64,000 nt of DNA from JAXMCK01 sp046349395 (GTDB taxonomy: Bacteria > Pseudomonadota > Alphaproteobacteria > Geminicoccales > Geminicoccaceae), in contig JAXMCK010000003.1 in NCBI GenBank assembly GCA_046349395.1, positions 1-64,000 on the forward strand, read 5' to 3'. How positions within the stretch are numbered: the first letter of the stretch is position 1; every line of letters starts with the position of its first letter. Position numbers and translations under genes: made by a program. Shown here piece by piece: positions 18,669-26,769 of the stretch. The notes below the pieces were generated by a model, which did not search any database, was not told the origin of the DNA, and saw only the letters and a list, made by a program, of their open reading frames with translations.

Positions 18669-20179
18669 CAGCTCACCATCGCGACAGGCTCGGTGCGCAT
18701 CATGGCGTGCGCCACGGTCTCCTGATCGGCGACGGCCCGGTCGAACTCGGCGACGAGCCGGCCTTCGCGCATGACGAGGATGCGGTCGCTCATGCCCAGC
18801 ACCTCCGGCAGCTCGGAGGAGATCATCAGGATCGCGAGACCCTGGCCCGCCAGCTCGCCCATCAGCCGGTGGATCTCGGCCTTGGCACCGACGTCGATGC
18901 CGCGGGTGGGCTCGTCCATGATGAGCAGCTTCGGCTTCGTCGCCAGCCACTTGCCGAGCACGATCTTCTGCTGGTTGCCGCCCGAGAGCTGGCCCGCGAT
19001 CTGATCGCTGCCATAGGCGCGGATACCGAAGCGCCGGATCATGTCGGCGGCGAGGTCCTCCTCGGCCCGGGCGTCGATGAACCCGCCTTTGCTGAGGCGG
19101 CGCAGGATGGCCAGCGACGCGTTCTCGCGCACGGTCATGGGCCGGACGAGGCCCTGGGTGCCACGGTCCTCCGGCACATAGGCGATGCCCAGCGCCTTGG
19201 CGGCGGCGGCACTGCCGATCCGGACCGGCCTGCCGTCGAGGCGGATCTCGCCCGCCACCGCCGGCTCGATGCCGAAGATGGCCTGCGCCAGCTCGCTGCG
19301 GCCGGAGCCGACGAGGCCGGCGAGACCTACGATCTCGCCGGCATGGACGGTGAAGCTCGCCTCCTTCACCGTCGGTGGCGACTGCAGACCTCTGACCTCC
19401 AGCACCGGCCGGCCGATCGGTACGGTGACCTTGGGGAAGAGTTGCTCGATGGTACGGCCGACCATCATCGAGATGAGCTCGGGCTCGCTCGTCTCGGCGA
19501 CGGGCTTCGTCGCCACCCAGGCGCCGTCGCGGAGCACGGTGACGCGGTCGGCGATCTCGTAGATCTCGGCCATGCGGTGGCTGATGTAGACGATTCCCAC
19601 GCCGCGCGAGCGGAGCAGGCGGATGATGCCGAAAAGGCGCTGGACGTCGGCTTCCGAGAGGGCCGCCGTCGGTTCGTCCATGATCAGCACGCGGGCGTTC
19701 TGCGAGAGGGCCTTGGCAATCTCGACCCGCTGCCGGTTGCCGACCGAGAGCGAGCCGACGATGGCCGACACGTCGAGGTCGTGGATTTCCAGCGACGCCA
19801 GGAACTCGGCGGCCTTGGCCCGCATCGCCGACCAGTCGACGCCGCCCCAAGAGGTGCGCGGGGCGTGACCGATGAAGATGTTCTCGGCGACGGTCAGCTC
19901 GGGGAAGAGCAGCAGCTCCTGATACACCGTCGCGATGCCGGCGCGTTGGGCGTCCAGCGGGCTCGTGAAGCGGGTCTCGACGCCGTCCAGCGTCATCGTG
20001 CCGGCGTCGGGGCGGTAGACGCCCGACATCAGCTTGATCAGCGTCGACTTACCGGCCCCGTTCTCGCCGAGGAGGGCGTGCACCTCGCCGGGGCGGAGGT
20101 CGAAATGGACGCCGGCCAGCGCACGCACGCCGGGGAACGTCTTCTCGACGTCGCGCAGCTCCAGGATCGCGTCGCTCAA
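18668..20179 (-). CDS. sugar ABC transporter ATP-binding protein with two nucleotide-binding domains
   Basis: A 503-residue RbsA/MglA/LsrA-type ATPase with tandem domains. The first has Walker A GENGAGKST, a signature LSVGNRQRVEIAKAL and Walker B VLIMDEPTAAL. The second has a degenerate Walker A (GLVGSGRSE), signature LSGGNQQKIVLGKWL and Walker B LLIMDEPTRGID. A degenerate second P-loop is usual in this family. The TTG at 20179 has GAGAGG 8 bases upstream and gives the family length; an ATG at 20206 would add 9 residues. First gene of an ATPase-permease-permease-binding protein operon, the lsrACDB order. Confidence 0.92.
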   Translation of the reverse strand: MSDAILELRDVEKTFPGVRALAGVHFDLRPGEVHALLGENGAGKSTLIKLMSGVYRPDAGTMTLDGVETRFTSPLDAQRAGIATVYQELLLFPELTVAENIFIGHAPRTSWGGVDWSAMRAKAAEFLASLEIHDLDVSAIVGSLSVGNRQRVEIAKALSQNARVLIMDEPTAALSEADVQRLFGIIRLLRSRGVGIVYISHRMAEIYEIADRVTVLRDGAWVATKPVAETSEPELISMMVGRTIEQLFPKVTVPIGRPVLEVRGLQSPPTVKEASFTVHAGEIVGLAGLVGSGRSELAQAIFGIEPAVAGEIRLDGRPVRIGSAAAAKALGIAYVPEDRGTQGLVRPMTVRENASLAILRRLSKGGFIDARAEEDLAADMIRRFGIRAYGSDQIAGQLSGGNQQKIVLGKWLATKPKLLIMDEPTRGIDVGAKAEIHRLMGELAGQGLAILMISSELPEVLGMSDRILVMREGRLVAEFDRAVADQETVAHAMMRTEPVAMVS

Positions 20180-20270
20180 GCGGCGTACCTCTCGGCACGC
20201 CGGCATGGTGCAGCTGGCGTCACGTCTCGGCCTCCCCTTGTGGCCAAGTATGCTGCCAGCGGGGGGTGCG

Positions 20271-21722
20271 TCAACGCGCCTCGGCCGCAGTCCCGGACGA
20301 GGTGCCCGCAGCGCTCTGGCGCAAGGTGCGATCGAGGAGCTGCTCGTAGAGCGGCTGTCCGCCGAGGCTCTGGGCCGTGAGGCTGGCGGTGGCACAGGCG
20401 AGTGTCGTCGCCAGCAAGCTGGAGAAGCCCCCCGTCAGCTCGCTGATGAGCACGATGCCGGTCAGCGGCGCCCGCACCGTGGCCGTGAAGAAGGCGGCCA
20501 TCCCGGCGATTGCCAGGGCCTCGGAGTCGACCGGTAGCCCAGGCGCCAGTACCGCGGCCGCATGGCCGACGATCAGGCCGACGATGGTGCCGATGGCGAG
20601 CATCGGGGCGAACACACCGCCCGGCGTACCGGCGGCGTAGCTAGCGAACGTGGCGAGAATGCGGAGGACGAGGAGAAGAGCCAGGGCCGGGAGATCGAGT
20701 CCCGAGAGAAGAACGGGCCCGATGATCTGCTCGCCCCCGCCCGACGCCTGCGGAAACGACAGCAGCAGGGCGGCGAGACCGAGGGCCAGGAGGAAGAGCA
20801 GCGACGCCGCCGACTGCCGATACCAGGCGGCGAAGAGGTCGAGGGTGAGCAGCAGGCCGTGGTTGAAGCGGACGCCGACGATGCCGAGGATCACGCCGAG
20901 GACCGCGAAATGCGGCAGGGAGGCGAGGGTCGGCTGGATGTCGGGCAGCGGGATCTGCGGCCCCAGGCCGAAGACGTCGTCGGTGACGAAGGTGGCGGCG
21001 AAGCAGGCGATGATCAGCGCGTGATACCCGCGGAAGCTGTAGCGCACCTCGCGCCGCATCTCCTCGATGACGAAGACGATGCCGGCCAAGGGTGCGTTGA
21101 AAGCGGCGGCGAGGCCAGCACCCGCACCGGCCGCCACGAGGACGTTCCGCTCGGCGTCCGAGCAGCGGAACAGGGATGCGAGTCCGGAGCCGGACGCACC
21201 GCCCATGTGTACCGTGGGTCCCTCGCGGCCGAGCACAAACCCGGCGCCCAGCGCCATGGCACCGGACAGGAACTTCACCGGCACCACGCGCCACCAGCGC
21301 AGCGGGCGCAGGCCTCCGAGGAAGCCCTCGATCTCCTGGATCCCGCTGCCGCCGGCTTCAGGTGCCAGCCGGCGGACCAACATGCGGGCGAACCACAGGA
21401 CCACCATGATGCCGACGGCCAGCATGAACAGCTGCTGGGCCAAGGGCAGCTCCGGCCAGTGCAGCCAGAGGCCGCTGCCGTCAGGGATCGCCGGCAGGCT
21501 GAACAGCGGGGTGACGCCGAAGGAGACGAGGTCGCCGCGCCAGTCGGTCAGGCGATCGCAGACGAGGTGGAAGGCGCTGCCGAGAGCGCCGGCGGCGAGG
21601 CCCACCAACAGCGCCAGCAGGTAGACGGCCGGCCGGACGTCGGCGGCCCAGTTCGGCTCGGCCGGCTCGCGGAGGTCGGCCGGAGGGTGCCTGGCCGGCT
21701 CCGGAAGCGAGCTTTCCGTCAG
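20271..21722 (-). CDS. ClC-family chloride channel / proton-chloride antiporter
   Basis: A 483-residue membrane protein with the three ClC anion-pathway motifs: GSGIQEIE, GREGPT (the Glu acting as external gate) and GGVFAPML. VIEEMRREVRYSF follows the second; the Glu pair lies where antiporters carry the internal proton-transfer glutamate, so a 2 Cl-/H+ antiporter is likely. Helix B (PAVYLLALLVGLAAGALGS) begins about 30 residues in. No ATG, GTG or TTG exists between the upstream stop and helix B. The best candidate is a CTG at 21722 overlapping the upstream TGA in CTGA, so the start is uncertain. Confidence 0.9.
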   Translation of the reverse strand: MTESSLPEPARHPPADLREPAEPNWAADVRPAVYLLALLVGLAAGALGSAFHLVCDRLTDWRGDLVSFGVTPLFSLPAIPDGSGLWLHWPELPLAQQLFMLAVGIMVVLWFARMLVRRLAPEAGGSGIQEIEGFLGGLRPLRWWRVVPVKFLSGAMALGAGFVLGREGPTVHMGGASGSGLASLFRCSDAERNVLVAAGAGAGLAAAFNAPLAGIVFVIEEMRREVRYSFRGYHALIIACFAATFVTDDVFGLGPQIPLPDIQPTLASLPHFAVLGVILGIVGVRFNHGLLLTLDLFAAWYRQSAASLLFLLALGLAALLLSFPQASGGGEQIIGPVLLSGLDLPALALLLVLRILATFASYAAGTPGGVFAPMLAIGTIVGLIVGHAAAVLAPGLPVDSEALAIAGMAAFFTATVRAPLTGIVLISELTGGFSSLLATTLACATASLTAQSLGGQPLYEQLLDRTLRQSAAGTSSGTAAEAR

Positions 21723-22081
21723 GTGCCCTGCGCCGCCAGCTGCGCCTTCAGCTGATTGATCTGCTGCTGCTGGGCGGCGTTCTGCTGCTGGAGGCGCTGG
21801 TTCTGCGCCTGGGCGGTCGAGCGCTGCTGGTACTGGTTGTAGGCGTAGCCGCCGGTGGCGCCGAGGGCGGTGCCGACACCGGCACCGATCGCGGCACCGG
21901 TCCCCGGCACGCCGACCATGGCACCGACGATGGCACCAAGCGCCGCCCCGCCGACCGCACCGATGCCGGCACCTTCGGCCGTGTTGCGCTGGGTCTCGTT
22001 CATCGAGCTGCAGCTGGCGACGGCGAGGCAGCAGAGCAGGGCCACGCACAGGCGGAAAACGGACGTCCTGAAATTCGTCAT
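21719..22081 (-). CDS. glycine-zipper lipoprotein
   Basis: A 120-residue protein with a lipoprotein signal peptide ending LAVASC (Cys about 24). The central part is a glycine zipper: GAGIGAVGGAALGAIVGAMVG then GTGAAIGAGVGTALGATGG. The C-terminal tail is Gln/Asn-rich (QNQRLQQQNAAQQQQINQ) and probably coiled-coil. Such proteins insert in or stabilise the outer membrane; related YMGG/Gly-zip proteins are envelope-stress associated. GGGGGAGACC precedes the ATG. Between the Rap1a-like gene and the ClC gene, overlapping the latter. Confidence 0.8.
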   Translation of the reverse strand: MTNFRTSVFRLCVALLCCLAVASCSSMNETQRNTAEGAGIGAVGGAALGAIVGAMVGVPGTGAAIGAGVGTALGATGGYAYNQYQQRSTAQAQNQRLQQQNAAQQQQINQLKAQLAAQGT

Positions 22082-22104
22082 GTTGGTCTCCCCCTTCGCG
22101 CGGC

Positions 22105-22494
22105 TCAGCCGGCCTTGCCGCACGGCCAGGTAGCGGCGGCGGCCTCGATCAAGGCGTCGATCGGCTTCTCGGTGCCGATCTGCGGGTGCTTCGCGGCAAA
22201 GCCGAGGAAGGCGTCGATGATCTTCCCGACCGGAGTCGTCGCCGGTGGACAGGCGAGCGGCCCGATCGCAGGCACGGCCGCCACGACGTCGTGCAGGTCG
22301 AGACCGCCCTGGACGTAGCCGGCGCACATCGCGCGGGCGACGTCGTGATCCGGATCGGCTCCCTGCGCGGAGCAGATGGCGATGAGGTCCGCCGCCGTCC
22401 GCAGCTGGTAGACCGAGGGGTCCAGTGCGTAAGCCCGGCCGCAGAGCGGACCCAGCAGGGCCAGCGACGCCAGGATGATAATGTGCCGCCGCAT
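22105..22494 (-). CDS. Rap1a/Tai-family periplasmic protein
   Basis: A 129-residue protein with a signal peptide (residues 1-23, ending GRAYA). The mature part follows the Rap1a immunity protein pattern: AADLIAICSAQ, then ARAMCAGYVQGGLDLHD, CPPATTPVGKIIDAFLGFA, HPQ, and a terminal ATWPCGKAG, four cysteines in all. Rap1a/Tai proteins bind Ssp/Tae4 amidase effectors of type VI secretion, but most chromosomal homologues are of unknown role and no effector or T6SS gene is nearby. GAGAGGATCGGG precedes the ATG. First gene of a three-gene operon with the lipoprotein and ClC genes. Confidence 0.75.
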   Translation of the reverse strand: MRRHIIILASLALLGPLCGRAYALDPSVYQLRTAADLIAICSAQGADPDHDVARAMCAGYVQGGLDLHDVVAAVPAIGPLACPPATTPVGKIIDAFLGFAAKHPQIGTEKPIDALIEAAAATWPCGKAG

Positions 22495-22784
22495 CCCGAT
22501 CCTCTCCCCATTCGCCTCGCCTAACGATCCTGCAACAATGCCGTAGGCCGACCCGGTTCTCAAGCCCAGGTGGCAATCCCTAGTGGCGGCCATCCGACAG
22601 CGCCGGTCGACGGAAGATGCTGGTACCCGGCCGCGGGCCGGGGCTCTATAGGAACTGCGGCAGGCGGATCCGGGAGGACAGGTGGCAGTGCGACATCGCT
22701 TCGAGGTTTCGCGTGCCGGCGGAATTGCCGGCGGCAGGCAGCGGGGCGTGCCGACCGCCAGGGCCGCCTTGGCGAGGGCTGCCG

Positions 22785-23561
22785 ATGACCGATGAGCTGC
22801 TGATCGAGCGGGACGGCCACGTCACGACGCTGACGCTGGCCCGGCCGGCGAAGCTGAACGCCCTGACCTCGCCGATCCTGGAAGCGCTGGTCCGCGCCGC
22901 GGACATGCTGGAGCGCGACGATGACTGCCGGGCGGTCATCCTCACGGGCGAAGGGCCGAAAGCCTTCTGTGCCGGGGCCGACATCGTCGAGTGGGGCGAC
23001 CTCGACCCGCTGGCCTTCGGGCGGCACTGGGTCAGAAGCGGCCATCGCGTGTACGACCGACTCGCCAGGCTGCGCCAGCCGCTCATCGCGATGCTGAACG
23101 GGATCGCCTTCGGCGGCGGGCTGGAGCTGGCGGCGACGGCCGACCTGCGGGTGGCGGAGGCGCATGTCCGTCTCGCTCTGCCGGAGACGCGGATCGGGAT
23201 CATTCCGGGCTGGTCGGGCACCCAGCGGCTCGTTCGCCGGGTGGGGCCGCAGGCGGTGCGCCGGCTGGCGCTGACCGGCGAGCCCATGGATGCCGCCGAG
23301 GCGATGCGGATCGGTCTCGTCGACGAGGTGGTGCCGACGGGCGAGGGCATGACGCGGGCACTGGCCCTGGCGCGGACCATCGCCGAGCGCGGCCCGGTCG
23401 CCGTGCAGACGACGAAGATCCTCATCAACAGCGCCGAGCTTGAAGAAGACGGGGCCGCCATCGAGATGCTGGCGGGCGCCCTCGTCGCCGGCACCGAGGA
23501 CGCGAAGGAAGGGGTCGCTTCCTTCAAGGAGAAGCGCACCCCATCCTTCAAAAATGCATAA
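22785..23561 (+). CDS. enoyl-CoA hydratase/isomerase family protein
   Basis: A 258-residue crotonase-fold enzyme. The CoA oxyanion-hole segments are AFCAGADI (about residues 64-71) and NGIAFGGGLELA. LPETRIGIIPGWSGTQRLVR gives the trimer core with the catalytic Glu region; the first Glu of many hydratases is not clearly present in the FGGGLELA stretch, so hydratase versus isomerase is open. The C-terminus DAKEGVASFKEKRTP is typical. It ends 101 bases before the glucose transport operon and probably is a separate unit. Confidence 0.85.
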   Translation: MTDELLIERDGHVTTLTLARPAKLNALTSPILEALVRAADMLERDDDCRAVILTGEGPKAFCAGADIVEWGDLDPLAFGRHWVRSGHRVYDRLARLRQPLIAMLNGIAFGGGLELAATADLRVAEAHVRLALPETRIGIIPGWSGTQRLVRRVGPQAVRRLALTGEPMDAAEAMRIGLVDEVVPTGEGMTRALALARTIAERGPVAVQTTKILINSAELEEDGAAIEMLAGALVAGTEDAKEGVASFKEKRTPSFKNA

Positions 23562-23620
23562 CGAACGCTCGACCGCGGCCGTAGCGGGCGCTAGCACGCA
23601 CCGCGACGGGCCGACGCGGC

Positions 23621-23642
23621 CTACAAAATGCTTCGCTTGTAG
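23621..23642. promoter_or_regulatory. palindrome upstream of the glucose transport operon
   Basis: Perfect 6-base arms CTACAA (23621-23626) and TTGTAG (23637-23642) with a 10-base spacer, ending 21 bases before the start of the binding-protein gene. It could be an operator or leader hairpin. The half-site orientation is opposite to that described for HexR. Confidence 0.3.
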
Positions 23643-23662
23643 CTGAAGACAGGGAGAGAAGG

Positions 23663-24925
23663 ATGATTCTGGCAAGACGTATGCTGATGGCGTCCGCAGC
23701 GGCGCTGGCCTTGGTCCTGGGTGTGGGTGCCGCCCGCGCCGCCGAAGAGATCGAGGTCGTCCATTGGTGGACCTCGGGCGGCGAGGCCGCGGCGGTCGGC
23801 GTGCTGAAGGAGAACCTCGAGAAGGAGGGTGTGACCTGGAAGGACAGCGCCATCGCCGGCGGTGGTGGCCAGGCCGCGCGCACGGCCCTGCAGGCGCGCC
23901 TCGCCGCGGGCGACCCGCCGGGCTCGATGCAGATGCTGGGCACGGTGATCCACGACTACGCCGCCGCGGGTGACCTCGGCGACCTGACCGATCTCGCCAC
24001 CAAAGAGGGCTGGGACAAGGTCGTGCCGGCCCCGCTGCAGTGGTACATGACCTATGACGGCAAGTGGGTCGCGGCCCCGGTCAACATCCACAGCACCAAC
24101 TGGCTGTGGATCAACAAGGCCCTGCTCGAGAAGGTGGGCGGCACGGCACCCACGACCTTCGACGAGTTCGTGGCCCTGGCCGAGAAGTTCAAGGCGGCCG
24201 GCATCACCCCCGTCGCCCATGGCGGCCAGCCCTGGCAGGATGCCACCATCTTCGACGGTGCGGTCGTCAGCGCCGGCGGACCGGACTTCTACAAGAAGGC
24301 GTTCATCGACCTCGACGAGGGGGCGCTGACCTCCGACACGATGAAGAACGCCTTCAAGCAGCTGCGCACGATCCGCGGCTATGTCGACCCCAACTTCTCG
24401 GGCCGTGACTGGAATCTCGCCACCGCCATGGTGATTAACGGCGAGGCCGGCATGCAGATCATGGGCGACTGGGCCAAGGGCGAGTGGGTCAATGCCGGCA
24501 AGACGCCCGGTGTCGACGTCGTCTGTGTCCGCTATCCCGGCACCCAGGGGACGGTGACCTTCAACTCCGACGCCTTCGCCATGTTCCAGGTGAAGACGGA
24601 CGCGCAGAAGGACGCGCAGACCAAGCTCGCCATGGCGATCATGGATCCGAAGTTCCAGGAGCAGTTCAACATCAAGAAGGGCTCGGTCCCGGCGCGCACC
24701 GACGTGCCCGGCACCAACTTCGACGCCTGCGGGCAGAAGGGCATCGCGGACGTCAAGGAAGCGGTCGCCGCCGGGTCGATGCTTGGCTCGATGGCGCACG
24801 GCCACGCCGCCAGCGAGGCGGTGAAGGGTGCCGTCTACGATGTCGTGACCGAGTTCTTCAACTCGGACATGAGCGAGGACGACGCCGTGCAGAAACTGGC
24901 CCAGGCGGTCAATCTCGCGAAGTAA
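23663..24925 (+). CDS. gtsA: glucose/mannose ABC transporter substrate-binding protein (GtsA-like)
   Basis: A 420-residue cluster-B binding protein with a signal peptide ending ARA (residues 1-26). The mature protein starts AEEIEVVHWWTSGGEAAAV, followed by DPPGSMQM, YDGKWVAAPVNIHSTNWLWINK and GGQPWQDATIFD, closely resembling the Pseudomonas glucose-binding protein GtsA. It captures glucose or a related aldose in the periplasm and delivers it to the GtsB/GtsC permeases. GGGAGAGAAGG precedes the ATG. The position immediately ahead of zwf, edd and eda agrees with glucose as substrate. Confidence 0.9.
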   Translation: MILARRMLMASAAALALVLGVGAARAAEEIEVVHWWTSGGEAAAVGVLKENLEKEGVTWKDSAIAGGGGQAARTALQARLAAGDPPGSMQMLGTVIHDYAAAGDLGDLTDLATKEGWDKVVPAPLQWYMTYDGKWVAAPVNIHSTNWLWINKALLEKVGGTAPTTFDEFVALAEKFKAAGITPVAHGGQPWQDATIFDGAVVSAGGPDFYKKAFIDLDEGALTSDTMKNAFKQLRTIRGYVDPNFSGRDWNLATAMVINGEAGMQIMGDWAKGEWVNAGKTPGVDVVCVRYPGTQGTVTFNSDAFAMFQVKTDAQKDAQTKLAMAIMDPKFQEQFNIKKGSVPARTDVPGTNFDACGQKGIADVKEAVAAGSMLGSMAHGHAASEAVKGAVYDVVTEFFNSDMSEDDAVQKLAQAVNLAK

Positions 24926-24936
24926 GAACGAGGCGA

Positions 24937-24960
24937 CGGCCGGCGGAGCACCGCCGGCCG
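24937..24960 (+). other. intercistronic stem-loop between gtsA and gtsB
   Basis: A perfect 10-base stem, CGGCCGGCGG (24937-24946) and CCGCCGGCCG (24951-24960), with loop AGCA and no following T run. It starts 12 bases after the gtsA stop. Such hairpins after binding-protein genes commonly protect the upstream message from 3' degradation or attenuate read-through, giving more binding protein than permease. Confidence 0.75.
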
Positions 24961-24989
24961 AGCGTCATAGGGTCGGGGAGGCGGCGGGC

Positions 24990-25892
24990 ATGGCGGAGCC
25001 CACGGCGTCGGACGGCTGGTTGCAGCGCTACCTGCCGCAGATCGTGGTAGCGCCGACCTTCGTCATCATGATCGTGTTCATCTACGGGTTCATCGTGTGG
25101 ACGACGATCCTGTCGTTCACGAACTCGAAGATGCGGGCATCGCTCGTCTTCGACGGGCTCACTCCCTACACGAAGCTGTGGGCCAACCCGGTCTGGCACA
25201 CCGCACTCACCAACCTCGCGATCTTCGGCCTGCTCTATATCGGCATCGCTACGGTCCTGGGCCTGCTGCTGGCGATCCTGCTGGACCAGAAGATCCGGGC
25301 CGAGGGCGTGCTGCGGACGATCTATCTCTATCCCTTGGCCCTTTCCTTCATCGTCACCGGTACCGCCTGGAAGTGGATCCTCAATCCGGGTCTCGGCATC
25401 GAGCGGCTGGTGCAGGGGCTGGGCTTCGACAGCTTCAAGTTCGACTGGATCGTGAACCCGAAGATGGCGATCTACACGGTCGTCATCGCCGGCGTCTGGC
25501 AGTCGACCGGGTTCGTCATGGCGATGTTCCTGGCCGGCCTGCGCGGGGTCGACACGGAGATCATGAAGGCGGCGCAGATCGACGGGGCGACGACCTTCCA
25601 GACCTACCGACGGATCGTCATCCCGCTGATGCGGCCGGTGTTCCTCTCGGCCTTCATCATCCTGGCCCATCTCGCCATCAAGAGCTTCGACCTCGTGATC
25701 GCGCTGACGGGCGGCGGACCCGGCTCGGCAACGGCGCTCCCGGCGACCTTCATGTACGAGATGACGTTCACCCGGCAGCAGATCGCCGTCGGTGCGGCCA
25801 GTGCCGTGATCATGCTGATGACGATCGCCGCCATCATGGTCCCGTATCTGTGGTCGGAACTGCGGGCGACGAAGGGGGCCGGCCATGGCTGA
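24990..25892 (+). CDS. gtsB: glucose/mannose ABC transporter permease (GtsB-like)
   Basis: A 300-residue MalF-type inner-membrane permease with six main hydrophobic helices, starting FVIMIVFIYGFIVWTTILSF. The EAA loop that docks the ATPase is EIMKAAQIDGATTFQTYRRI (about residues 190-209). The extension before the first helix is short, as in Gts/Mgl-type sugar permeases. It overlaps gtsC by 8 bases. Confidence 0.9.
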   Translation: MAEPTASDGWLQRYLPQIVVAPTFVIMIVFIYGFIVWTTILSFTNSKMRASLVFDGLTPYTKLWANPVWHTALTNLAIFGLLYIGIATVLGLLLAILLDQKIRAEGVLRTIYLYPLALSFIVTGTAWKWILNPGLGIERLVQGLGFDSFKFDWIVNPKMAIYTVVIAGVWQSTGFVMAMFLAGLRGVDTEIMKAAQIDGATTFQTYRRIVIPLMRPVFLSAFIILAHLAIKSFDLVIALTGGGPGSATALPATFMYEMTFTRQQIAVGAASAVIMLMTIAAIMVPYLWSELRATKGAGHG

Positions 25893-26766
25893 GGCGACCG
25901 CGAACCCCGCCGAGGGCAGCGGCACCGCGATGCGCGTGCTGCTCTGGGTGCTGCTGATCCTTTTCGCGCTCTACTTCATCGCCCCGCTCTACGTGATGCT
26001 CGTGACCTCGCTGAAGAGTGTCGACGAGATCCGGACGGGCAACCTCCTGGCCCTGCCGTTGGAGCCGAGCCTCGCCGCCTGGCAGAAGGCCTGGTCGGCG
26101 GCCTGCGTCGGCGTCGAGTGCGAGGGGGTCTACAAGTATTTCTGGAACAGCATCCGCATGGTCGTACCGGCCGTGGCGCTGTCCACCATCCTGGGGGCGC
26201 TGAACGGCTACGTGCTGTCGAAGTGGCGCTTCAAGGGCAGCGAGGTCTTCTTCGCATTCCTCCTCTTCGGCTGCTTCATCCCGTTCCAGATCGTGCTGGT
26301 GCCGATGGCGACGGTGCTGGGCTATCTGGGCCTCGCCTCCTCCATCCCGGGCCTCGTGCTGGTCCACGTGATCTACGGGCTGCCGTTCACGACCCTCTTC
26401 TTCCGCAACTATTACGCGGCGTTCCCGAGCGAGTTGGTGAAGTCGGCGACGATCGACGGTGCGGGGTTCTTCACCATCTTCTGGCGGATCATGCTGCCGA
26501 ACTCGCTGCCGATCATCACGGTGACGGTGATCTGGCAGTTCACCAACATCTGGAACGACTTCCTCTTCGGCGTCGCCTTCGCCGGGACCAGTGCCCGGCC
26601 GATCACCGTGGCACTGAACAACGTCGTCAACACCTCGACCGGGGTGAAGGAATACAATGTCGACATGGCCTCGGCGATCATCACTGCCCTGCCGACGCTG
26701 CTGGTCTACGTTCTCGCCGGTCGATACTTCGTGCGCGGCCTGATGGCCGGCTCCGTGAAAGGCTGA
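25885..26766 (+). CDS. gtsC: glucose/mannose ABC transporter permease (GtsC-like)
   Basis: A 293-residue MalG-type permease. The first helix is VLLWVLLILFALYFIAPLYV, followed by the typical TSLKSVDEIRTGNLLALP. The EAA loop reads ELVKSATIDGAGFFTIFWRI. The C-terminus RYFVRGLMAGSVKG is the standard ending of this subunit family. It pairs with GtsB to form the channel and is separated from the ATPase gene by 3 bases. Confidence 0.9.
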   Translation: MAEATANPAEGSGTAMRVLLWVLLILFALYFIAPLYVMLVTSLKSVDEIRTGNLLALPLEPSLAAWQKAWSAACVGVECEGVYKYFWNSIRMVVPAVALSTILGALNGYVLSKWRFKGSEVFFAFLLFGCFIPFQIVLVPMATVLGYLGLASSIPGLVLVHVIYGLPFTTLFFRNYYAAFPSELVKSATIDGAGFFTIFWRIMLPNSLPIITVTVIWQFTNIWNDFLFGVAFAGTSARPITVALNNVVNTSTGVKEYNVDMASAIITALPTLLVYVLAGRYFVRGLMAGSVKG

Positions 26767-26769
26767 CCC

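Noticed and set aside
15533..20179. Confident naming of the importer as an autoinducer-2 (Lsr) system
   Set aside because: Gene order fits, but no AI-2 kinase, degradation or regulator gene is present and related sugar importers look alike.
22105..22494. Type VI secretion immunity gene
   Set aside because: The Rap1a pattern is present but no effector or secretion gene is near; treated only as a family match.
23621..23642. HexR operator for the Entner-Doudoroff operon
   Set aside because: The known HexR pattern is TTGT-spacer-ACAA; here the half-sites are in the reverse arrangement.
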